This document shows, piece by piece, positions 42,401 through 55,400 of a stretch of 64,000 bases of DNA; positions within the stretch are counted from its first letter, which is position 1, and the number at the start of each line of letters is the position of its first letter. Below the pieces are notes generated by a model, which was given only the letters and a program-made list of their open reading frames with translations, searched no databases and had not been told where the DNA came from. Origin of the DNA: Branchiostoma floridae (lineage: Eukaryota > Chordata > Leptocardii > Amphioxiformes > Branchiostomatidae); assembly GCF_000003815.2 (NCBI RefSeq), contig NC_049989.1, forward strand, positions 446,353-510,352, given 5' to 3'. The position numbers were made by a program, and so were the translations under genes.

Positions 42401-45400
42401 CCGACCTGGAGAGGACTGTTCATCAGGACATCTACAACCAGAATGCAGAAAAGATCCGCCGGCTTCTGGACACTCCCATCGCATTCTCGGACACACTGGC
42501 TGATCAAAAGGTGCTAATGTTACCAAAGTACAGAACTTTAACATTAACACTAGGTTCATCATTCCACACTCAAGAATTACTTTGTCGTAATCCGTTTTTT
42601 CCAAGTTGGATGCACGTTTCAAAGAATAGGAGAGAATGATATAAGCGACAGTTGTAGAGCTACATCAACTAATGTAGCTGTACAACGGTTCCCAGCGGCT
42701 ATATCAAATAGTGCGAGTGCAAGTGATGTCAATCCAGCTAAGCTTACTAAAAAGCTATTCTTCCACTGGTCGTGGCAGGGGAGATTCTATGTATAGTATT
42801 TACAGGTCCATTATTTACTTATGTCGGAGAAATTCCACCAGCTCTTTTCGTCAAGATTTAAGTACATTGAACAGCGAACCGCGGTTTAACGTCCCGTCCT
42901 AAGTACTCCAACCCTTCCAGTAGCGTGCATGTCAGGTGGGCGACACTGCCAGGATTCACGGATTGTTGGAGATTGCTAATCACTGAGTTCAACCAAAAAC
43001 ATAACGTTACATAGAATGTAGCTTTTGTCTGTTAGTGTGCAACTATACAGTTTTGCAGCAACTGAAACAATGTTGAATGAAATAAATCAAATGGTATCCA
43101 ATGTTTACCGAGGAATTTCAGATTTAAGTCTTGACATTGCCATCAAAGGTAGAATTTGAAATCACAGGTTTCCCTGAAATTGTGTTACGCTGTTATAGCA
43201 TTACATTTCTAAGCATGTAGAATTGTATCGTTATATTACGTTACAGGTGAAGACCTTTTACAAGGCTTGTGTGGATGAATTTGAGAACACAAAGCGAAGA
43301 GGCGGGCCTCTCCTGGGGGTGATACAGAAGCTTGACGGTTGGTACGTACTGGGGAACCAGCCAGGATCAGCAGGTAGGCAAGCACAATTTATCTGTACTA
43401 CTTTTAATCATCACGTACATTTTCAACTCCTTGAGACCAGTAGAAGTTTCTAACGGAAATTTAGACTCCTTTTCAGCTTGGGCACGAAATCTTACCAGTG
43501 TTTGAATCCTAACATGGGGTCAAACACTTCTGGGAATTTTCTGCATCACTTGTAAAAGTAAAGAGTGATAAATCTTCATGTAACATATCTCAAAGATCAC
43601 ATTATCTTTGAAATCCTGTGTGTTATTCTAGAGGAAAATGTGGACTCTGCAGCAAACAATTAATTTATCCTTATCAGGCTATTTCCATACATAAAGTAAA
43701 GTGCAAAGCAATTGCTCAGTCTTCTGATCCTTCTCAAGTTAAAATGTCCTGAATCCAAAATTGTGTGGCGTAATCGGCAACGCTTTGTTGAAAGGCCCAA
43801 GAGGTTTTGGGTTCAAAACCTGCCATGTGCCCCTGTGCCCGATCTTGTGCCCCTGAGAAAAGCACCTTACACGACTTTCCTCACTTCACTCAGGTGAAAA
43901 GTGAGTACCCAGCTTCGGCTAGAGCCGTCCCTCGGATAGGACGACTTTTGGAGGTCCCGTGTTTGGGAGAGCCACTCCTCGAGAACCCACTGCACTTATC
44001 GAAAACAGTAGGGGTCCTTCCCGGTGCGAGTGGATCAAACTTACAATTGGGGGTACCTTGTGTACGTGCCATAATGATCAACGTGATGATTGTGGGTGGG
44101 ACTTGAAGTATGACGTCAGCAATGGCTCAAAGGTGCCCGGTAATTGTTATCAGTTCCGGTTGGTTGAAGGCCTCTGATGTGAAAGTTTGGCTGGTTTCAA
44201 CTGGAGATGGATTGATCTGATCAATAGCTTGTTTGTAAGCATTAATCGATCATTGATAGCGTATAAATCTTTACAACGTCAACCAACGTCACAGGTGAAG
44301 CTTTCCATTCAAGTTTAGTTTTGACAATGTATTAGGAGGGGATCCGGAGGTGATCACATTGTTGTGACCTAGTGCACTTTGATTCCGGCAGACACCTGGG
44401 ACAGAAACACGGCCCTGAAGTCTGTGCAGTTAGACTACTGGGTGACAACCTGGTTCAGAACATACATGAACAGGGACTTTGATGACCCTAAACAGATAAT
44501 AGTGCAGGTAAGATATTGATACAAACTCATTTTATCTAGAACTACAAATTTGTCAAGAATGGATACTACAGCATGTGCCCAATGACAACTGTGCAAAAAT
44601 GAAGAGTTCTAAAGAGAGTCATATGCAATTTAAAAAAAAATGTCCCAGGCCTTCTCTCAATTCAAAAGCAATGTCATTTTGCTTTAATGTCAAGATATGG
44701 AATAAAAAGTACACTTAATCTAGTCAGATTTACAAATCATGTAAGTCTACATATAACAAAAACAGGAGAAGAAAGAAACCAGGTCAGAAGAATAAAGCTC
44801 TGCATCAATCAGATGTATCGAAATGGCAAGTTTATGTTCGACAGGTTCTAACAATTAGATCAGCACCATGGACAGGGCCTGTTCAGATTACCAATCTTCT
44901 GTATTAACTTTTTCACTTCTAATAGTCAGATATTTTCTCACTGACAAAGGAAAATCATCAACCTATGTTTAACCTAGTCTAAGGTTATATTTTTGTATAG
45001 GATAACATTCAGAACAATGTGCTAACACGACAGGTAGCATTTCTTTAGAAAATATGACTTGGGTTTACACAAAGATATGGTAAAGTTGATATCAAATACT
45101 GATATCGTAGAATGCCAAAATCAATTCCAAAGTCAAAGAAGAAGATGTGAAAGAACAAAAATGAAGGAACTACTGTTTTGTGTATTAAGCCATTTCTTCA
45201 ACCTTCCTGACAACTTTGACTTCATATTGATGGCATCTTTATTTTGCCAAACTTATTGTTAAGCATCAGTTTTGGGCTTCTCAGGGGTCATCATATATCA
45301 TGGTATTAACATGATCTTAACGATGTCAACAGGGAAAAACGTAAACCTATATTTTTACAATTTTTTACCTAATATTTTAGCAGCTATGATAACAATCAAC

Positions 45401-48400
45401 ATCGTCTTTGTTTCTCTTCCCCTGATTAGATAGACCAGGCTGGCCTGACCCTGCCAGCTTCCTGCTACCTAACACCAGACTTTGCAAACTGTGCCCAGGT
45501 ATGTTTATAGTCTATAGAGTAAGGGAATAGGCAACAAAGGTCATCATTTTCTTCTGTTACTTCGTTGAAAATAAAAAGCCTAATTGTTGTTGGTCAGTTT
45601 GTGTGTGTGTGAAGTAAGTTTTGAACGTCATAAGGGGACACCAATTGAAGTTTAAAAAAAATCTAAAATAATGATTGCTTAACTTGAAAAAAAGGGATGA
45701 AAACAAAACTTAAGGTTGCTCCTATCCTAGAAAGGTTGGTAGTGGTCTAGGAGGCCATGGTTGCCTTACATTACATGTATTTGTGAAGGGCCCGGTGTGA
45801 GTTTTAGGCCTATGATTTTTGTTTAAGGTTTATGGCACATAATTAGGTAACTTGGGTAATCATTAGTATAATCAAATAAAAATTTTGCAAATTAGGAATG
45901 AATTTGTGTAATAATGACAAAATCTAGTCCCTTTTTTTATGTGTTGGAGGATTTTGCATTCAAGCAAATAAGGAAAAGCAACATAATATAACTTTGATGG
46001 AGAAGACTTTCGATTACTTGCATGATTACTTTAATTACTTGCATGATCGATGAGAAGTATCAGCTTTCCCTGATACACTATGCTGATATTATAGTACTTT
46101 TGACATTAGTTAAATGCAGAAATATTGTGTTATACCAGAATTTATCTCATGCAGGCAGTTGTGCAAATGCCATGTTTGTGACATATAACAAGAAACACGT
46201 GGCTGTTTGCAGAGACTAGACGCCTACAGGAATTACATGAAGACCGTAGCAGTTCTACTGGCTAGAGACTATGATGTCAACGACACGCAGGTTATCAGCA
46301 GGATCCTCACATTTGTGGAAGATATCATTGACTTTGAGACAATGCTTGCAAACGTGAGTAGTAATATCCTTGTTTTTGTTCACCTTGTTTCCTTGCTACT
46401 TCTACCGCAGGGTACATTCTTACAGGGAGGAGCAGCTAGCCCTTCCCCTTTAACATTCGTGAGGCACCTCCTCAGATGCGATACCCCATGTTACGTCTCT
46501 TCTGACAGACGGGTGAAGCCAAATCTTTTGTAGAACAAAACCTATGACTAATCACAGAGATGTCCCTGACGCTCAACTGGTAGCAGCCTCACAGGTGAAC
46601 TCCTACTTCCAATTAGTGCTAACTGGGAGACCCTGGTTCGAATTCTGGGAAGCCCGGGGCACTGGTGAATTAGAAGGGACGAAAAATAGGGGTCCTGCAT
46701 CAATGGCAAAAGTCCTTTTTTTAACCCTAGCAACCAAAGCATTAACATTAGTTATGAACTGTTGTATACAGCGAATGTATTTTGTATGAAGAAGGCATAA
46801 AGCAGAAACAATGTGCACTGACTTCTGCAGATCACTCGCAGTGCCCAACGCCCCCCGTCTCCTGCACAGAGAGATAACAAGATCAGTTTGTCTGAACTTG
46901 GCAGTCAGGCACAGGTAAGACATGAACAACAACACATCTGAACTTGGTTATCATAAATCTATTTGGCACATATCTGTTTGTATCTTTATGTCAAATGGAA
47001 AATGTTTGACTGTGTTTGTGCCTTTCCCAAGGACACACCATCAGTGGCATTGTAGCGGATTTGAACCCTGGAACTCTGAGTTCTGGATCACTTTAACTGT
47101 TATACCGATATGAATACACATGATACAAAGTTTTTTAAAAATGACAGACAATTATATAATCTAAAAAAATAGTTTCATCAGAGCTTCTTTTTAAGCCACT
47201 ACATTGTGCACCATTACTGTTGCAATCTATTCACTCTTGATCTTAGTGGTCTAAATTAATAATCAGAAAATATCCTATTTTTCAGATGAATTGGGTGGAC
47301 TTCTTTCAGCACCTGTTCCCTTCCGCTAGTGTCTCTGGTGACTTCCAGGTTGTATTGTATGAGAAAGACTACGTACAGAAGGTTGCACAGTACATCTTCA
47401 GCTTTGGCCCCAAGTTAAGGTCTGGAATCATAATGGGCTGATAACACAGTTAGACCTCTCCATAGGAAAGCTTGTTGAGATACATCTGAAAACGTTTTCT
47501 CCACCAGACAGATCGAATGGTCATCTTTATAAACATTAAAAGAAAACATAGTGTTGAACGGCTTAATGAAGTTAATGAGTATATCAAATGTTCTCGTCAC
47601 TAGCAATATGCATTGTAGCAGCTTCTGCTTGACCGCTCTTGACATTTGGGAGTTAAAGCAAATACGAGGGGTGATCAATAAGTTCTAGACCTCACCCAGA
47701 AATAATAAGCGCAACTCAGATTTCGAAGCATAGATGTCAAGTATAAAGACTTATATGAATGTGTACCAAAATTCAAATTAGTGTGATCATTACTTTGCAA
47801 GCGACACCCAGTAACGTTAGAGAAGGGAGAAGGAAACAAACGTGGACAATTGAGCTGCGAACTGAGGTGTGCGGGTCAACTGAGCTGCTGAAAGTCAAAC
47901 ACTCACTTCTTTCTGCTTGAAATAGGAAGAGAATCATTATCAAGCATTTAGACAATGTCTTTTGTTAATGACAGAGAATTTGCGGCATGAGGAACTCGAT
48001 CCACACATGTTTGATCACAATTCACCCTTGTTTTTCTCGACACTTACCTTCTAATCTTCAAAAAACGAATGCCTGGAAAGTAATGACTGCAATGATTTGA
48101 AATTTTGAGGATATTGATGAAAGGCTTCATAATATAAAGTTGTTCCTCGAAATTTGAGTTGTGCTTATTATTTCTGGGTGAGGCTGAGAACTTATTGATC
48201 ACCCCTCGCAGTACCTCTCAACTATGTTAAGTCCATGGTTGTGAGATGACATGTGCACACCCTACCCTACAGGAAGTACCATAACTACCTGATGTGGCGG
48301 CTGATCCAGACGTATGTGCTGGAGCTGAGCTCAGACTATGTCCATGCCTATCGGTAGGAAACTTTCACTTGAAAGTGCGCAATAAGAGAAGGTCTTTAGA

Positions 48401-51400
48401 AGGATCATTATCACCATTATCAATCAGGCCAATGTTGTTTATGAAAAAAAGACTTAATTACATAGATTATCATTATTATCAACCAACATTATTATGACAT
48501 AACTTAACTTTACAAACCAACTACTTTTTAACACACAAAAAATGAAATGCTTTGCCCTTGTATATTATATAGTCTGAGGCTTCCACTTAACATTTTCTGC
48601 AGCATCTTCTATGAAGCTGTGACGGGAAGATCAGAGTTTCCTGAGAAGTGGAAGCTCTGTTTTGAGATGACCCACCAAAGACTCCGCTGGGCGCTCAGTT
48701 CTCTGTATGTCAGAGATCACTTTGCTGATGACAGTAAAGATAAAGTAAGTAACGGTTTTGTAATTTGTGTTTTGGTCCCTTCACATCACCTCCCTAATCC
48801 TTACTCCCAGTAATGCTTAAAAGTCTATTTACGTCGCCAAGTTTTGACTGAATTCTGTAAGGGTTGAAAACTACAAGATAAAAGCTTCTGAAGTCTACAA
48901 AGACACAGCTGATCCTTAGCTGTTTAACGATCCAAAACAGCAATTGTTAACTTACCTTACTTTACTTTGGCCGAGCTCCCGCTCGAACCAGGCTTGAAAT
49001 TGCTCTCCATCTCGTCCCGTCCTCCATCAGGGACTTAATTTCCTTCACTTCTGTTAGGTTGGTGTCGTGTTTCAGGTTGTCGATGAAGGTTAGTTTTGGT
49101 CTTCCTCGGCTTCATTTCCCTTTTGATGGTTCCCAGAGTACAAACTTAGAGGCTTGGTGTCTGGATGCCTGATACAGTGACCCGCCAATTTCATTCTTCT
49201 TGTCCGTATTTTCTCAGTAACTAGTGGCAGATCTTGGTATAGTTGTTCATTAGTAACTTTTTGCTCCCAGGAGATATTAAGGCACATTCGGAGCATTCTC
49301 GTATAGCACCCATTTACTCTTTTTGTTGTAGATTTGATAAGTGTCCATGTTTCACTACCATGTAATAGGATGGATTCTACGGTAGCAATGAAGAGTTTCA
49401 GTTTGATTTTACGTGGTAGCCAAGACGTCCAGATTTTCCTCAGTTTATGATACCTTCTCCAGGCTAGGGCCTTTCTTACTTCAAAGTCCCTTTCCGTGCT
49501 CTCCATGTTGGAGCCTAGGTACTTAAAGTTAGTGACCTCTTCCACTAAGTCTCCGCTCCTAGTTCTGATTAGAATGGGAACTACCTGATTGTAAACCATG
49601 AGTATTGTAGTATTTCTGTATGGTTATCCAAATGGCTAGATAAAGCTTGGCTGCTTATCTATGCTCACAATTACCTGTAACATTGTCAGAAACATAGTTT
49701 TCCAACAACTATCCCACCAGGAACGATCATTTTTATGTAGCGCTTGTAGTCAAGTGGCTAGCTGCCCTGCTTCTGCACCAAGAAGCCATGAGTTTGAATC
49801 CCAGCTGTGCCTCTCACCCAACATGAATGCTTAGTAATACGGAAAAGGGCTGCAGTCCTTTGGACAGGACACTTAGCTGCGGTCCACTGTGTAATGTTCT
49901 TATCAAACAGAGCTAGGGGAACTTCCCTGGTACAATGGACCTGTGAATACTGTACAATCATAGCATTCTGTCCGCTGTCACAATCAGCAGAAGAATGAGC
50001 TCTTCAGTGAGCTGAACTGGATTGAGACCTGCACTTAATTTGAAATTCGCTTTTATCAGATTCCTTTAAAAGAGGTCAGGTAACAGTAAGGCCAGTATTA
50101 CAGATGACAGTTTACTAAATATTTATCTGAAAATACCCACCTACTGGCCCTAAGACTGAAACACTATTTAGGATTCTAAATGTACATGTATATGACTGTG
50201 TGCTACATGACAATGTGGAGCATTTTACATATTAACGGTAATTGCAACTTTCTGGTTAAAAATTGCACAATTTTGCAATGCCTTCTTTAACTAAGTCTAG
50301 CAAACTTTGTTTGTTTGAAACTTTGTTTATTCATTTGAAAATTCAAAAACAAAACATTGACTGTGACCATGATCTGATTGTTTAAGGCAGAGGAAGTGGC
50401 TGTCAGAATTAAGAGAGTCACAACAGACAGCATCTCCAAACTTGGCTGGATGGATACAGCCACTCAGGCTAAGGCGGCAAGCAAGGTGAACCCTCATCAA
50501 ACTTACAGCATGGTTACACTAGGAAATGACTTGTAATTCCAGCACCAACTAGCTACTGTGATCATGTTTATTTTGTGATCTGAGTTTCCCTGTAAGATTC
50601 TGTTAGAATCTCATAATAGATACGTCAAAACTTTTATGTACATTTAGATCATTATGATTTTAGATATGATGCAAATGTCTTTGTAAACATTGATATGACA
50701 TTGTATACTTCCTTCTGCACTTTCTTTAGATCCAGGCACTGGTAGACCAGATTGGGTATCCTGACTGGCTGATGAATGCAGAAAAAATGGGACTGTATTA
50801 TTCTGGGGTAAGAATCAAATAGCTAAAGTATTGCAATTTTTTTTCATTTTGCAGCTGTTTTGTACAATTTACAGACTTGGTCAAACAACAAGATTTCCTG
50901 AATGTCACTGATGAAAGATAGTGGATGCGATCTGAAACATCTGAGTCTGATCGTTTCTACAGTCATATTCAGTTGCTTGTCTAATGTCATGAGTAATTGC
51001 TTTTTCACATATCAAATAACTTAACTTCCATCGATGTATAACAAATAGCATTACAATGTGAATTTTGATCCCTTCACATACAGCTTGATGTTAATGCCAG
51101 TGACCACTTTGGAAATGCGATAAATACAGCCCTGTTTGAGAGGAACCTGTGGGACAGACGACTCAGTAACCAGGTGCTGAGGACAGAGTAAGTTCTTTAT
51201 TTCTTTATTTCTTTATTTGAATTTACATGTACCACATGCAAAAACAAGTGGAAGGGAGGACAAAACAGGTGTATTCAACACCTTTACAAGTTGTCCTCCC
51301 AAACCTGAAATGATAATAGAAAACAATACGAAACCAAACTAGAGTTCGGCGACCTCATACCTCCATGAAAATTTAGAGCTTTCGTAAATTTCATGCAATT

Positions 51401-52468
51401 GACTAGCACATTAACATAATTTATGCATGGTATTGTTCATCATTGACTAACGTACACATGTCACCATTATAAAATTCCCATTATTAATCATAAAGCGTTT
51501 TTGCAATTTTTACATAAATTATGCAAATAAGTTCCTCATTACCATATTTGGTATCTGCTTATATTCCACCTATCATAGGTAGCATGTGTTACATTTATTG
51601 AAGTCCAGTTATTGGAAAACAATGAAATTATACAATTTCCTCATAAATCATGCAAATTAGGTCCTCAATTGCATAAAATGTATATCATTATGAACATATT
51701 TTGCTAAGGTACCCGCATGCCTAGTATGATGCCAATCCATNNNNNNNNNNNNNNNNNNNNNNNNNNNNNNNNNNNNNNNNNNNNNNNNNNNNNNNNNNNN
51801 NNNNNNNNNNNNNNNNNNNNNNNNNNNNNNNNNNNNNNNNAATCCTTTCTGCAGTTATCCTCTTTAGAATGTCTTGACAAAAACGCCCCTGCAGTTCCGC
51901 AATTAAATGTTAGGGGGCTGAAACCTGCCCCACTTTGTCATGACACTGCAAGCTATCTACCAGCCAAATGTCAAGACCATATCACATCCAGGACAAGAGA
52001 TACATTGAAAAAACTGCCATGATATAATATCCTCATTAATTATGCAAATGTACTCCTATTTTGCATAATTAGTATTTAATCTTGTACAAAATTGTCTAAG
52101 GTACCTACATACCAAAAATGATGAAAATCCGTTGTTCCCTTCTTGAGTTATCCTCGTCAGAAGTTTTTGACAAAAATGCCCCTGCTATTCCCAAACTAGA
52201 CGCTAGAGGGCCCAAACTTACGTAATTTTTTCCTGAGCACAAGAGCTATCTAATGCTTAAAAAGCTTGACCATAGCATGTTCAGAACACCGAGATAGCAA
52301 AACCGGAAGTTGCGCTGCAGTACCAAGGCCACACACCAGGGGGCCCAAAATTGACCTTGACCTTCGTCTTCCCAACCCCTACCTACATACCAAATATCAT
52401 CGTAGTCCATCAAGAGGTTCTCAAGTTATGATGACCACAAGTATGCGGACACACAGACACACACACAA

Positions 52469-52499
<31 letters not shown>

Positions 52500-55400
52500 G
52501 ACACACTCAAAACTATACCTCCATTTTTTCATGGAGGTAATCAAACAATAAACATTAGACATCAAAAGTCAGTAGACATGAATATACAATTCGGTGACAA
52601 TTATACACAGAATTGATTATATACAAAATTATCAAATATCATTATATACAGAGTAAAAAGCTATATACAGAGTAAAAAGCAGAGACAAAAGTAAGTTGTC
52701 TGGAATTTATCAAGAAGTATCTTCATCTGTATCCCTGGTGGATATGTGGACTGGAACCAAAGTGCTATAATATATTATCCAGCCTTGCCCAGTGGTTTCT
52801 GACTGGCTGTATGTGAGGGTGCTAGGGTACATTACTGTATGGTACTGTATGTGACTAGCACTATACAAAACCACCAAGTGCACAGTCTGACACTCCATTT
52901 TCTCAGGTGAAATTTAATGAGCTTAATTACAAGACTGATTAGTCACTTACCAATTGCAACAAAAAACGCTAGCCCTTTGTCATAAAATGTAAGCTTGCGC
53001 CCATACTAGGAACTCGGTATGCGGCTCAAGCATCTTTTCTGAAGATGTGGCACAAGACTTAGTGTGCATGGTTGGTTTGAGGTTGTCCTTTCCAATGTAC
53101 TCTTGTGCCTGTAATAGTATCCAGTATTGCTCTCAACAACAAACTTCAGACTTTGGATTGCTGTTGGAGAGGGCATACTGGTGTGGAAGCAAATGTTAAC
53201 TAGTAGACATGTAACCGGATGATAATAGTAACATTTTCCTACAGTAGTGTGTTGTTAGTGGCCCTGCCTCTGGACCAAGAAGTCGGATCCCGGCTGTGTC
53301 GCTCACCCGACATGCACACTACCAGGAAGGGTTGCAGTCCTTAAGATGTCATAAAAACCATGGTGCTTATTGTGCTTGACAAAAAGAGCTAGGGGAATTT
53401 ACTGGACAGGTAGTGTCTCGATCCCCAGTCTTCTCTGTCACAACCTGTGGAAGAGTAGCTCCTTAATGAAGTAGTCTGGATCAAGAGGATCATCACTTTA
53501 CTGTAAGTACAAGCTGAAGAGAAGCAACTCAGGGGCAAATAAAAAAATGCTTTGACCAAACGTATGATGTACAGTAATGCTATGTTACATTTCTTTACCT
53601 GACAGGTGGGACATCGATGTGTATGGGATCATAGCACACTACCTGGTCCACTGGAATGAACTACGTAAGGAAAACATTTTGTTGTACAACAGTATTGAAT
53701 GATGTACTAAATTATATAATACTAACTGCTGTTTGACAAAGATTTCTCCTGACCAACTTCCATTTATTGTAAGAGGATTAAATTGAGGAAGTACCATTAA
53801 ATTATATTTTATCAGAACCACATTACCTCTTTTCATGTTTAGCCCTTAATACAGTCAAACCTCAGTCTATAGCGGCCACCAAAGGGACTGGCAAAATGTA
53901 TAGACAGGTGGCCACTTTAGAGAACAAGATGCTGATCAATTGAACAAGAGCACATTGACCACAAGTTACACATTATTAAACCAAGTAACATTGTCTTGAT
54001 TGTCTCAGAATTCAGCTGACCCTACCAAAATTAAATCTCCTGAGAATATTTGATATTGCCATGCGGAATGTTGGTAAATTTGCCAACAAAGACTTGCACT
54101 CTAACGTTCAAGGCATGATCTGAGCCATAGACAGTCCTAATAGAATTAACCAACAATTTGTCTTTTCTATAATAGTCTTCCCAGCTGGCTTGCTGCAGTT
54201 CCCTGTGTTTGAATCTACAATGCCAAGGTGTGTACATGTGGAAATTGTGCAAGGTGTGTATATGCATATGGAAAATGTGTGTGTGTGAGGTGTGTACATG
54301 TATGGAAACAGTGTGTGCAAGGTGTGTACATCTATAGAAAAACTTGTGTGTGCAAGGTGTGTACATCTATGGAAACTGTGCAAAGAATTGAAATGCATGG
54401 AAACAACGTGTGCAGGGTGTGTACATCAGATTCTTAGGAAAAAAGTATGTGCAAGGTGTGGTACATATATTCAGAATCACAGGCAGACACACCAAAAATA
54501 ATGTCTTCATTTGTCATGGAGGTAATATAATAAAACAAATGACTTAACATTATGCCGTTGCTCCAGGTGGATGGTGTATGGAGCTATGGGCAGTATCTTA
54601 GGAAGGGAGATCATCAACTCTGTGGATGAGTTTGGTATGTATGGTCACTGTGGTAAATTGTATACTATTAGTTTATTTATACAATAATTGTTTTTGAAAT
54701 AGATAAATTGTTTATCTGATACCAATTGCTGGCACTAAACAAACGTGAAGAATCTAGGCCCGAATGGTGATCTGAGTCTTCAGAACAATTAGTCATAGAA
54801 ACATTATATAATATCATTAAAATGACAAGTTCCTTCAAAACTATACCGATAACAAGGAAGTGCCTATACAAAACGACCTTGAGTCATAATGGTAAATGAA
54901 GAATCTTATCATATGCAGTAGTAACCGCTGACTCAATCATTTTGAATGTGAAGATAAACGTTTTTGTTGGTAGATATTAACGTTACCTTTCTACTCATTT
55001 AATGATTGGAACAGATATGTAGTCTTGAAGTGCACAGCTACTGATGATAGTAATACATCTCTCCAGGTGGCAGATTTGATGGCAGGGGACAGCTGAAGGA
55101 CTGGTGGAGTAACAAAACTAAACAGGACTACAGTCAGCAGAGGGCGTGTGTTAGTGACTTCTGGTCTGGCTTCTCCATCAATGTTTTTGACACAGAGGTA
55201 CACTTTCTAGAGGATACAGAATATAATTTTCAATGTCAAATCTAAGTGGTCAGGACAGTTGAACAAATGACACACAGAGTACAGTTACAGAACAACACAA
55301 TCAGTCATGTAGATCCTTTATTCTTCTTCAATCTTGGAATTGAATTTCAATTGGCATTCTACAACCACTAACAGTAACTGGTAATCTGGTATATTCTTTT

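Noticed and set aside
48603-48813. Reading exon 10 of the M13 gene through its 3' boundary
   Set aside because: A good donor (AAA|GTAAGT at 48745) and phase match to exon 11 show that the extension is intron.
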